From contig JAGMVK010000003.1 of assembly GCA_020747065.1 (NCBI GenBank), forward strand, positions 2,914,001 to 2,978,000: a stretch of DNA of 64,000 nt, in the 5' to 3' direction. The notes beneath the pieces were generated by a model, which was given only the letters and a program-made list of their open reading frames with translations, was not told the origin of the DNA and searched no databases. Every line of letters begins with the position of its first letter. Position 1 is the stretch's first letter. This document shows, piece after piece, positions 34,735-46,369 of this stretch. The translations under genes were made by a program, and so were the position numbers. This DNA comes from Cadophora sp. MPI-SDFR-AT-0126. Lineage: Eukaryota; Ascomycota; Leotiomycetes; Helotiales; Ploettnerulaceae.

Positions 34735-37700
34735 TCCGGATTCTGGAGATTGAAGATCATCCTCGTCAAGAGCGTTTCTATGAAGTCCGGACCCTGAAGA
34801 ACTGGATTAGCCCTGGATAGACCTTGTACTCAGCTATCTTACTATTCAGTCGTAGGAGTTCCTTGCCATGCACCGCGCTACTGCCCACGGAGTATGCACT
34901 GTCCTTGTTTAACTTGCCACCAGCGACGTGACTCTCAAGCTCAACTTCGCTGGATGAAAGTAAGAATCTCTGGATCTGCTTCCGTAATATTTGACCTGGC
35001 CTCCTCTCCATCCTCATCTCGCCTGGACCTGAGCACCGGGACTCCGGTACTAGTATCACTCGTGATTGATGTAATGCTCCCGCGCCTCTTGCGATAGTCT
35101 GGGAGTTCTCCCTGGTTCAAGCTCGCAAGAGACTCCAAATAGTCTTCGCTAGCAATCGAGTCTGCCTTTGGTGGCTCGTACGATCTGCTAGGCTTTACGG
35201 GCCGACTTGTTTCTTCGGTTTCTACCTTTCCTTGTTCAAGCCTCTTCTGCCTCTGAATGGACTGTAAGATCGGATCTGTGTCAGGAGTACTTGCTGTGCG
35301 ATATGACTCGGTAATCGCACCCCATTCCCAGGTCCTTTTGTTGATATCGGGTGCGGACCCAATCAAGGCAGAGTCAATGAACATAGCTGAATGGTCTTCG
35401 GAGGAAACTGCAGGTGCAATTGTTTCAAGTATTTTCTGCCCGGGAAGGTCGTCCGGAATGGAGATTATATCTGGGCATGGAGGCTTATTTCCTATGCTGA
35501 TGTCTCTTGCGTCCCAGGCGTCAAAAGGAAATGGATTCATACTGGAATCATAACTTGGATGCTCTCCGAAATCAAAATATGATGGTCTCAGATATCTTTG
35601 CGGGTCCAATTTGATCGTGCTTCGACTCCGAGGTTGTGAAGTGGCCAAACTGTCTTTTTCGCTCGCAGAACCAGCCGACTCCACATCGTCGTATGGAGGG
35701 AGAGATTTCAAAGCAAGAGACCTTAAGTGGCCAACGACATGGTCTTCCATAGTGCCGTTCACTTCGATGCTTCCGCAAAGAGGACAAGACTCGAACAAAG
35801 GTCCAACAGTCTGCGCCTTTCTGTCAGCAAGCACTCGGATTTGTGCTTCGGTGAAGGAACTATGGTTTTGCGCATGTGGTCCATGTATTTTGCCTTCATA
35901 TCGAAAATCTAAATCACAGGGATGTTAGAAAGTAGACTTTGAAAGAGTAATAAGCGAAGAGATAGAATTGGGTCTTAGAACGCAACTCTACAAGACCCAA
36001 TACTCCGCGAACATACGACCTCACATGACAAGCAACGGAAATAGATCGTACAAGAACACCATGTGATTTCGAGGTGCACCGCCATCGTAAAGCATGCTCA
36101 CGCATGTGCTGAAGCCATTGTTCGCTATGATTGTATAAGTTTTCGGCATGATCGCACTGCTCGAACAGGCAAATATAGGCGTCAAGGTCATTTTTGACAT
36201 GTGCTCTGTAACACTGATTAGTGGATGATATGGCCACCAAGGATAAAGTGCAGTCCTGGGACACAAAAATGACCCTTTGCATGCGTACCTCCATTTGTTT
36301 TCATTGGCCACATCAAGACTCGGAAGAGCATAAAAGCAGAAAGGGCATGTGATCTCGCCAATCAGTTGGCAGCAATAGATCCAATCTTTTTCGAGGTCCC
36401 TCATAAGCTTCTGCTCCATCTTCTCGGCATCGTATGGGACACCAGTGACGTGGCTCGTATGCTGGTCCGCTTTGTCCATGGCGCTCTGTTGAATTTGATT
36501 CTGCATGACATCTTGAGTTTCGTCAGGGACAGCGTAGCTCTTCACATCACTTGTAATGCCTATATCCCTGTCAAGCAAGTGCATTTCTAGCGAGTATATT
36601 TCCTCCTGCCACCAATTCAACTGATGTTAAGAAATAACGTTTTGGGAACCCATACCTGCGTTAAGTGATGTGGCATGTACAAGACAAGCTCATCTCTAAT
36701 CACCTATTCGAACGATCAATAACTGTACGTTTCTGTCGTCGTTGGTGTGGAAGTACCTGGATAAGATAATTATCAGAGCCGAATAAATTTATGAGGAGAG
36801 ATTCTAGTTCATGCTTGTCGACGTAATGTGCTCGGATTACCTGTTTCACCCATCCTGTAGCTACTCCATCATGTCGAGCTGGGGGTTTTAGGGATTGAAG
36901 GTATGTCTGATGATTCTCTATACGTTGTTTTTTGAGGGACTTGTATTTCTGATTGAGTCGACCTGTGGGTGCTGGAGGAAAAATAAGCTCCTCGTGGCTA
37001 CCTAGAGCAACAGTTTTCGTGACTGAGATCACAGACGGAGCAGCAGCTTTTCGAAAGGCATCGGCGGCCAAGGTCGTGGCACTGATGGCTGTCGATTCGG
37101 TGGTGCTCTTGCCTGACAGTGGCGTTCGGACGTGCTCATGAATTGAGAGCGGAACATCAGGGGCATTGCTTGGCTGCTCAATCGTTGGTAAAGTCACTGT
37201 CGGCTGCAGAGCTGACCTTCTCGGCTTGATCGAGCTCGCTCCGTATCGTGATCTTCGGTAAAGAATTCTTTTTCGTCGTAGGACCATTGAACTAGCGAGC
37301 CGATTTAGGATGGTATCGTCGATGTCCGGAAATCTCCCAAGCACGTAGTTGGTAAAGATCGTCTGTAAGCATTCTTCAACATCGTTACCTTCATCGTCCT
37401 TGATCTGGAAGAATTGTGCTGCTTTGTGGTTTTGTGTCTCTTTGCTGGCTCTGCGGATAGTGTTTGTAAATCGATAAAGAAGGCTTATCTGATTAGCGAT
37501 AGCTTGACGGGATCGATCAACATTTGGAGCTGAAGTTGTGTCATCTCGATCCAAGTGAGCTTTCTGGCTCTCATAAGTGCTTTTCAGGGTAGCTGAGCCT
37601 GGTACTGTCAGCAAGGCCTACCATAGGTATTAATGTGGCGTACAGCTATTGATACTGTACTTTAGACCATCCAAAAGACCTGCAACGATCTCGATAATCT

Positions 37701-37923
37701 CGGGTGCCTCTCTCAGTCGATGGTCCATCGAAGCTCGGCCTGGAGCAAATACACCGATACTGTTTGCCCATAGAGAAAACCGTCCGAGTTGATCCTCGCT
37801 TAATGAAAGCTCTCGTGGATGAAGAGTGGCCGACTGCTGGAGACAGTCTTGGAATGAGAGCATACAGAGCTCAGCGAGATCCGAAACGCTGGCCTGCGTC
37901 GAAGGCTGATCTGTCGCCATCAC
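33491..37923 (-). CDS. zinc-finger protein fused to IKS-type Ser/Thr kinase
   Basis: Exons in gene order: 37923-37656, 37592-36757, 36703-36656, 36605-36289, 36205-36060, 35908-34996, 34949-34843, 34793-34503, 34451-34395, 34344-33491; all phases agree, giving 1,278 aa. Residues 1-110 form a helical module typical of large fungal zinc-finger and NLR-like proteins (GRASMDHRLREAPE). Cys/His clusters follow: CPFC (about 471), an ICLFEQC...H...HMREH region (about 503-535), and CPLC-x11-H-x3-H (about 580-599). After a disordered linker comes an IKS-like kinase (about 949-1278). The weakest steps are the 46-nt intron 34950-34995 (donor GTCAAA) and the 151-nt intron 35909-36059 (donor GTGTTC). If the former is not spliced, the zinc-finger protein ends at TGA 34941-34943 (860 aa) and the kinase is a separate gene. 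Likely a cytosolic regulator; substrate unknown. Confidence 0.65.
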
Positions 37924-38394
37924 GTAGGGACTGAGAATATACTACGTGCTTGCGGAAGTGATGGCCAATGCAAATGGTCTATTGAATACATACTCCGAAT
38001 GCCATATTGCAGTTGCAATCATCAACAGAGGTGGTGAGGCCAAGAAATCATGGTGAAGTCGAAGGATGACAGCAAGCTATTCGACGCCTTCGGTTAAATG
38101 TCGGAGCTGAAGGGACGGGCCGTCTTGGCATTGATCCTGCTGATCTTGAAGTCAGCTAGATCCTCGATTTTCATCTATTCTACCTGAACTTGAGGATCTT
38201 GCAAAACAAAACATCGTCGCTTGTATTTGAGTTCGAATTATCAGAGGAACTGACTGGTATCCGGCTCACTATCGATGACCGTGCTCAGTGCTCACAAAAT
38301 ACCCACTCGGCCACGCGCCTGGTGTGATTCCTGGTCAGTGTATCGACGAGACTGCGACTAAAAGTCATACTTCTTTGAAAGGCTCGTCGACGAG
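37924..38394. promoter_or_regulatory. shared divergent promoter region
   Basis: 471 bases separate the starts of the zinc-finger/kinase gene (minus) and the DUF7580-like gene (plus). It holds no gene and must contain both promoters, so the two may be co-regulated. No clear TATA box is seen. Confidence 0.5.
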
Positions 38395-39309
38395 ATGGGA
38401 ACGATCGAAGTCTTGGGCGATCACTCGAACTTGAGCCTGCTCTTGGATGCAACACGGGTATTTCGAGAGATCGCCAAGCTTCTCAAGCCCAAGGAGGGGG
38501 ACAGAGAGCTCAAGCATTTCTGTAGCCGGCTGATGGCGCATTGCTTTATGGCTCGAGACCATATAAGTCGAGTCAAAGGAATTCTATCACAGAATCATCC
38601 GCTGGTTGTCCAACTCCTGATTATACTTGAGTCAAGAATTACGGAAACTGTGAGCACCCATCAGAACACCCCATACACGCGGCTATGTGCTCTCATTCAA
38701 CACTGGAATAGCATCCAAGTGGAGAGCGAAGGTACCAAAATTCAAACCGCCAAGTCATTTGTCAACTTTGGGCTACACTCGGAGCATCGTGATGAATTTC
38801 TCGAGTGCTTGGAGATGTGGGAAGACGATCTCATCAGACAGTACCCAGAGGACACTTCTCAATGGTCGAAAGATGACATGGTACTCAAGAGTACAAATGG
38901 GAGAGAACCTTCATACGCTGTATGGAATGCTGCGCAGTCTCTATTCAAAGCACTCACAGCACACAAGAATTGCACCTGCCAGCCAACCCACGACTTTAGA
39001 GCTCGGCTTGGTTTGAACACATACCGAAAGGCGGATCTTGGCGACAACACCGATGAAGATTTCGACTTTGATATGTTTCTCTCAATGCAGCATGATTGGC
39101 AAGAGGTTCATGTCCATACCGTCAAGGACAGGGTTGTACGATTCGATGGTGATATGCCAAAGAAGCTGAATTACACGCCGATGAAAGTAAAGCACTTATG
39201 CGAGCCGGTTACACGGCTGTACAGTTTAACGACTTTAAACAAAGTGGAAGCTCCGCAAGAGAGGGTTTTTCTAACGAATCGGATGGTAAAAAGGAAGTCT
39301 ACTTATTAA
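38395..39309 (+). CDS. DUF7580-like protein, truncated at the transposon border
   Basis: A 304-codon open frame resembling fungal proteins with a C-terminal DUF7580 domain, a family of unknown function found in large paralogous sets. Residues 1-150 are helical (LLLDATRVFREIAKLLKPKE). The DUF7580-like part starts at about residue 180 with AQSLFKALTAHKNCTCQPTH, whose C-x-C...H pattern is characteristic, and continues WQEVHVHTVKDRVVRF and HLCEPVTRLYS. Family members usually run 500-600 aa; here the frame ends at 39,309, just where AT-rich repeat DNA starts, and the last 25 or so residues no longer fit the family. The gene is therefore probably cut by transposon-related rearrangement and may be non-functional. 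It is divergent from the zinc-finger/kinase gene. Confidence 0.6.
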   Translation: MGTIEVLGDHSNLSLLLDATRVFREIAKLLKPKEGDRELKHFCSRLMAHCFMARDHISRVKGILSQNHPLVVQLLIILESRITETVSTHQNTPYTRLCALIQHWNSIQVESEGTKIQTAKSFVNFGLHSEHRDEFLECLEMWEDDLIRQYPEDTSQWSKDDMVLKSTNGREPSYAVWNAAQSLFKALTAHKNCTCQPTHDFRARLGLNTYRKADLGDNTDEDFDFDMFLSMQHDWQEVHVHTVKDRVVRFDGDMPKKLNYTPMKVKHLCEPVTRLYSLTTLNKVEAPQERVFLTNRMVKRKSTY

Positions 39310-39539
39310 AGGCTAATTTTTATAAGATACTCAAATCCGACTAATATAGCAACACCGGTTGTACAAATCGGTTCCGGTAGGTGTTCGCCAATTTTACCGC
39401 TTTTGGAGTAGTAACTCGCAGGGCATATACCCCACTCTCCACATATCCTACGCAACGAAACCACTCTTATTCTCCACCAAAACCTGTACCATAGGTCGCG
39501 CGCCGAAAACAAGCCGTCGAGAGACTTCTCCGACTCGAA

Positions 39540-39885
39540 GAGCCGAAGTTTAGACTCGCTAGAAAGATAGCTACTTGATTCCTCAAATTATAGAGCTTAA
39601 AGACCTACCCCGCTCTACTGTACGCTTAATTATTGATCGTTATGAAGTACGAGGTCGCGCTACCTATAAAAACCTTCCTTAATACGGCCCTGCACTGAAA
39701 ACTACTCCGTAGGATAATCGTGCTTTTATATAATACGTAAATAAAGACATAAGAGCGACTCTTTACGTACTTATAACTCCGTTAAAATCAATAAAGTAAC
39801 TTAGACAAAACCTTATACGTAAAATCCTTAAAAACGCTAGTAAATCAAAGCGTTAACCTTAGAAGAAGCCTTTCTTAAAGGAAGA
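39540..39885 (+). pseudogene. Tc1/mariner transposase, N-terminal part
   Basis: A stop-riddled frame still shows the helix-turn-helix region ELKDLPRSTVRLIIDRY, then RGRATYKNLP and DNRAFIRYVNKDIRATL. It runs in frame up to ...KKPFLKE at the Copia insertion site and continues beyond it at 48,319. In-frame TAA/TGA codons fit C-to-T changes typical of RIP. Not functional. Confidence 0.8.
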
Positions 39886-40080
39886 TGTCGAACGCGCTCT
39901 ATCAGAAGTTGCATCTGGTCTAGTGTATACTTAGTAAGTATACCATACATATATAACATGCTCTCAGGCCCTTCCTTAAGGAGGTAACACTTTTTTGAAT
40001 ATATCTTTTCATACCATACTTTTACCCTAATTAGGAGATCTCGTCTCTTTAACTCAGCCTACTCGCACTACTATATAATA
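39886..40080 (+). repeat. 5' LTR of the Copia element
   Basis: 195 bp, aligned end to end with the 3' LTR without gaps. About 24 positions differ, all transitions. Confidence 0.9.
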
Positions 40081-40189
40081 GTTAAGAGCTATATTCTGTC
40101 TCATTATCTACTTAGTATAAACGCAGTTTATAGCTTCAATTAAGCTATTAAAAGAAGACTCTCCTAATTATCCTTTTAATCTATGATCT

Positions 40190-43100
40190 TTCTACTACTA
40201 TATCCCTCGCAAACGATTCCGACTCTAGAAAAGCACTTAGCTCTAACGCTATCTACTTAAACCTAGAGGATTTCCCTACCTAGTTCAAGTATTTAACTCT
40301 TAGTGCTAATATTCTTAGATTATAATCGTTTATTAATCCAAATACTCCAGACGCTCCGTCGCTATCTTAAATTATTAATAAAACGCCTTGAATTATAGAG
40401 TAAATCGCTGAGGATCAGAATACTCACTTACTTCGATCTTATAATACAGATTATAAAGAATACTTAAAGAATCTCGAAGTATAAGTAGAAAGATCCTCGT
40501 TAACTCTAGACAGCTCTTAGAGTAACACTCCTGAAACTAAGACATAGTCCTAGATATAAACAGTAAGAGGACTATTTTTACTAGATTATATACCTAAAGC
40601 TCCATGTAAACCTAAGATTATTAAAAGCTTTAATTACGAATCTATAGCTAAATTAGAATCCGAGCTTTAGAAAATAAATATTTCTATCTAACAACCCCGG
40701 ACAACATAGTACTAAAAGCTTTACGAATAGATTAAGAAAACTATAGTAAGGCAGTACTTTGAGATTACAAATGCAGAGATTATTTTAAGCGGAGATTTTA
40801 ATATCTAAGCTTTACTGCGAGTATTAAAATATATCCTTAACTAAACTGAGATAATAATCCAGTCAGTAATAAGGAGCAAGTACCAAGCTTCCCTCAAAGT
40901 AGCTAATAGAGCTAAGACTAATCCTAAAACATAGATTATATCTCACTAAGAGCTCATTCATAAGGGTATCTTATACCATATTCCAGAAGTCGATAGAGCT
41001 CTTAGTATCACCGATTTCCTAATCGCTATAAGTAACTTCAATTATACATAGTCTTATAAATACTTCCTCAGCTTTAAAAAGGCTGATAATCTTAGAAGCC
41101 TATAGCTATATACTCTTACATAGCTCGCAAGACTCTTTTATACTAAGGAAGTAGATATTTAATATCGCGAGCTTATAAACAGAAAAGGAAAGGGACATAG
41201 ATATTTTACTACTCTTAGCGGAAGAAGCAGTGACGCCAGTATTAATACAACAACAGCTCCAGAGCCTAAAGGTACTAGTGGAAATAATACAGCAGGAAAC
41301 AAGTATCTATACTTAAAGGATCACACGTATAGTTAAGCTCCAAAGGACTACGTAAAGCTCCAGCTTATAGTCTATAGTAAAACCTTCTTCTATATAGGAA
41401 AGAGAAAGTCCTTCGTATTAAATATAACTACTAAAAAGATCCGCGATTACTTTATTACTAATAAATAAAGAATACTAAGATTAAATTTTAGTAAGGGATC
41501 TAATAAAGCGTTATTACTAAGTATAGAAAGCGCTCTTAAGAAATAAGAATTCAATGAAGCTCAGAGAAAATCAAAAGGAGTATTCCCTAGAAACCTAATA
41601 AACAAAGGTAAGATATCTTCTAGTAATTTTATTATAATACTTCCAAGCTTAGACAAAGCTTTCTAGCCCGGAATCTACTTTACTTAGGGATCATATAGAT
41701 ATCACCCCCTATCTATAAGCACACTACTTAATAACTATAGAGCTACGAACCTTATTAACAATATATCCTTATTAGAGCCTAGTACATTCGTTAAGGCAGG
41801 TTCATAAGATACCGTTAAGTATGGAAGCTCTTAGTTACTAATTATTAGACGTAGAACACGTATTCTAAAAGATATTCTTTAAGGCCTAGATAAAAAGACC
41901 TTTAATCTTACGCTTACTAAGGTAGCTATTATTAAAAGCTTTTATATAAATATTATCTTGAAAGCTCGCTTATGGAATATTAGATTATAGTACTACGAAA
42001 TAGACTATACACTACGCTAGCGTAATAACACTCAGCCTATAAGTAATTACTTAGTTATTTGAAAGCTTATTCGCAAGTTCAATCTTATATTCTTTAAATA
42101 TAATAAGCGTTTAAACTATTCGTTACACTTAAGTAAGATCTTATATAATAAAGTAAGTATTATTATATTTTTTAGTACTAGCTACTAAAGGCTATACGCT
42201 TTCTATCTATTACGCGATCACAGTATAACCTACTTAAGTACAGAAAAGTTATAGTATCTACGGACTAGGCACTTAGGTCTAGATACTCTTTAAAAGTTAG
42301 TAGGAGCTTTTAGGGGTATAAGATTCTCTGATATTATTAGACATTTAAAGTATAAGTAATACACGCTAGCTTATGCCTTATAAGTTATATCTTACTATCC
42401 AAATAAGTAACAATTAGTAAAGCTATTCTAGAGGATCAGTTAAGATCTATTTAACTTCCCAGTTTACCTTAGAAACTACTCCTAGCTCCTTATACTTAAA
42501 TACGAGTATAGTAGACTACTTGTTAGCTATATACTCCAATTAAAAACATATAATAATATATTTAAATACATTAAGAGCTTTAAATATTAAGTACAGACTC
42601 AGTTTAGACTTTTGATCTACAAATTCAAGTACAACTAAGAAAAGGTAGTTATTATTATCTAGGGATTCATAAGATATAAGATATAAGCAGATAAGCTTAG
42701 TATTAAGCTTAAGATCTCGCTAACCGCAACCTATAAACTGAATAGTATAGTAGAACAAGCTAGCTAGGAGGTAATCACAAGAGGTATCAAAATACAGCTA
42801 TCTGCAAATCTTCCCGAGGAACTTAGACTTGAATATACACTAATAGGTATCTATTTATATAACAAATACCTAAATCGTATATAAAATTAAAGATTACTAC
42901 TTAAAATAAATAATCAGTAGTTCCGTAACTACTTTTAATAGTATAATCCTACGATTATTACAAGACTAACAGTAGATTTCAAACCTAACTAGAATAGGAT
43001 TTACGTCTTTAGATATAAGGCATACCCATTAATAGTAGAACAAGCACTTAGATAAGAAAAGAGAGTATTTAAAGTCAAACCCCGTGTGTATATCGGCTAT

Positions 43101-45833
43101 CTTATAAGTTTCCGCGCTTCTAATATCTATAAGATCTAAGTGCTATAACTTAATTAAATCATTATTACGCGAAATATTCGCTTTAATAAAGAGAGCTTTT
43201 ATATCTTCAAAGAAGAGGAAGTAAAGATCTCTATAAAAGAAGCTTAATCTCTTACAGAGTTTCTACAAGATGAAGAAGTAATTGAACATATCTCTAGCCT
43301 TATAGAGGGCGTTTCGGAGGATATACTGAATAAGCGTATAGTTACTTCAGATAAAGGGATTCCACTTAATCTAAGGGAAAAGCAGACGTAGGAAGCTCGA
43401 CCCGAAATTATCACTAATAAGAGTCAGAACTCAGGGGTAAAAGATTATACTAGAAATTCGAGTACTGTAATTAGACTTCTAACTCCAGGAGCTACACCTA
43501 AACTAGAAAGTGCACTTAACTAAGGTAGTAAGCAGTTATTATAAAGCGTATTAAATCCAGAACCTACGTCAAGTATAGCGCAGGGTTTAGTAAAAGCGGA
43601 CTAAAGGAAACGTAAGTAAGTCTCAGATTTAGTAACAAGTATATAGTAAGACTAAGTGCGGAGTCTACCTTATTCTTTAATAATCGAGGTTCGAATTCCG
43701 ATCAGGCCTCCTCTAATAGTAACTGTAGGACTAGGATCAGTACCAGCACTATTAAGAGCTCTAAGTAAGCGTCGAGATATTAGAATAATAGACGCACCTA
43801 GAGTAATAAGAGTAATAACACGCTTATAGACGTTAAACTTAACAGGTAATCTGCTAAGTGAACTGCTTAACTCAAATACTAAAGCCAAAAGCGCTAGAAG
43901 TAAGTAAGTAGGTAAAAGAGGGCATAGAAAAGGGCGTAGAAGAGGTAAATATAGTAGAGTATTTATGACGCTCACTACTTTACTTTAAAAAGCGCAGAAG
44001 AGTTAGCTAGATATTAATAGTAACTTAAAGCTTAGAGGTAATCCCTTTAAGAAAGCATATAGAAGTTTAGTAAATAAAGTAAATTAAATACTCGCTATAT
44101 TTATACTTAATTAGTATATAATAGTAGAGAAGTAAGAGGAATTACAGAGGTCTACTTAGATAGTATATACAGTTATTATAGCAGCTATTCAAGGAAGTCG
44201 TTTAATACTAAGTAGGAAGATCCTACTTCCTAAAATTAAGGTTTAAGATCTACTACTAGAACCTAAGAGATAGAGTAATCTTAAGAATTACCTAATAAAG
44301 TAGTAGTTCATAGAAGATACGTATCTAGAAACAAGTAATATAGAAAAATAAGGATACTAGATACTAGAAGCATTTAATTCAGAACCTATAAGCTCACTAG
44401 TTCCTCTAATATAGGTTTTTAAGTATAAGGTAAATGAGAATAGATACATCAGTAGATATTAATTACGTATTGTTATATATAGTAATCTCCAGAGTAAAAG
44501 TATAATTGTCTTAACCTATATAAGTACTCTCTCCTTAAAGTTATTCTGTATTACTATAGCGCTTATAGTAAAATTTAATCTAGAGATTAAGTGTTTTAAC
44601 GTGATTAACGTGTTTATTAATACGCTTAGAGATATAGATAGTGAAACTATATATTGCTATTTTCCCCCTAGATTCTAAAAGCCTAGGTTTATACTATAGG
44701 TAGATTAAGCGCTCTATAGAATAAGAGACTCTTCATACTTATAGTATAAGTATATAAGTAAAACCTTAACGAACTTAGGACTCTCTTCATACTTAGAGGA
44801 GCCTTATATATTCATAGACATAGAGTACAAAATACTAGTCCTCTTTTACGTAGATAATATTCAAGTACTCTATTATTAAGATAATCAGAAGCTTAAAGAA
44901 AAGATCATTAGATAACTAAAGGAAGCATATAATATACACGATCTTAGAGATATTCAGTAGTTCTTAGGTATTAAAGTAATCCGCGATAGAAAGCTTAAGA
45001 CTATTTCCCTTATTTATAACTAATATATCGAAAAGATCGCGTCTAAGTTTAAGTTAATAGACAGAAAGTGCCTAAGTATACCGCTTCCACTCATTAATCT
45101 TTAGAAGAATTAAGGATAAGCTACTAAGAAGCAGATTAAAGTGTACCAGGAGCGTATAAGCTCAGTATTATACACTACGATTATTACGAGACTAGACGTA
45201 GTATTCGCCACTGTAGTGCTCTTAAGATTTACAATAAATCTAAGCGCTAAGCACTTCACTGCTATACATTAGCTAGTTCGTTACCTATATGGAACGCGCT
45301 TTCTAGGTATTATATATAGTAGAAAGTATAGGAGATCCTTAGTATACGCGTTTAACGTGTTTTTTACTAATAATACTAAATTAAGACAATTATCCTAAGG
45401 GTATATAATTATGATATTCAATAGTTTAGTGATCTAGAAAGTAGGACTATAGGCTATAGTAATAACTTTAATTACTAAAGCTGAAATTTTATTATTAGAG
45501 TATACGGGTAAAGAAGTTATAGCTCTACAAAGATTCTTTCGAGATCTGGCGTTAAATATTAGTAAGATTTAGGAGATCTTCTATAATAATCAGCAGATAA
45601 TTAGACTTATTATAAGTAAAAACAAGAGAATCTTAACAAAGCTTCACCATATAGATATTCAAAACATATAGTTAAAGTAAGAGTATACTCAAGGATCATT
45701 TAAAGTTATATATATTCTAATAGCTAATATACCTACTAATAGGCTTATGAAGAATCTGTCTCGCCAGAAATTCAAGCACTTTAGAGCTCTTTTAAACTTT
45801 AAGGATTATAAATCTAAGGTAAAAGAGCTTTAA
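40190..45833 (+). pseudogene. Copia gag-pol polyprotein relic
   Basis: A long decayed reading frame. Recognisable parts are the reverse transcriptase start FNVINVFINTL and YCYFPPRF (about 44,600-44,670), the active-site motif read as FYVDNIQ at about 44,844 (normally YVDD, so Asp to Asn by G-to-A), and an RNase H segment with TKAEILLLEY and KEVIALQRFFRD (about 45,470-45,550). The frame ends ...DYKSKVKEL-stop near 45,833. The start is approximate. Many TAA/TAG codons replace Gln and Trp. Non-functional. Confidence 0.75.
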
Positions 45834-46369
45834 TTATACTTATTTAAAAGTTATATTTAAAAAAGAAGTATATAAACTTTTTATTTATATTATAAATAAA
45901 GAGGATTATTCTAGTGAATACCCTAAAGATCTAAGGAAACCTAGCGAAGCCTAGCTGAAATCTAGTAAAGCTCAGTAAGAATTCCCTAAACTAATGCAAA
46001 GATCTAGCGTAAAGCCTAACAAAATTCTATAAACTAGTGTAAAGATCTAAGTAAATCCTTTGAAAATCTTATAAACTATTTTACAATCCCACTAAATCCT
46101 ACTTACTAGCTTATTATTAATCTTACAATATCCGTAAAAGCTTATATAAGTTTCTTACGCTTTAGTTCACCTAATCTACTTCTATTATCCTTATTATTAT
46201 CTCAGCGTTTTAGTAGCTTCTTCACTACCTATATAAGCTCCTTTATAAACATATTATTATTATTACTCCTATCTGAAAGCTTCAAATCGTCTAACGTAAT
46301 ATAAAGCGCTATATAATATTTCTTGATTTCCTACTTAAGAATTAGTAATATAATTGTAGAAATAGAATA

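Noticed and set aside
36621..36655. A 35-nt intron in the zinc-finger gene
   Set aside because: Too short for fungal introns; the acceptor 15 bases further (intron 36,606-36,655, 50 nt) keeps phase with a better branch-to-acceptor distance.
39235..39363. Possible Copia reverse-transcriptase fragment (EGFSNESDGKKEVYLLKANF) overlapping the end of the DUF7580-like frame
   Set aside because: Resembles the usual VY-L-K-ALYGLKQ segment only loosely and is too short to prove; if true it would place the gene truncation near 39,235.
43680..43710. GGTTCGAATTCCG, like the T-loop of a tRNA
   Set aside because: The flanking bases do not form a 5-bp T-stem and there is no acceptor stem or anticodon arm; it lies inside the Copia pol relic.
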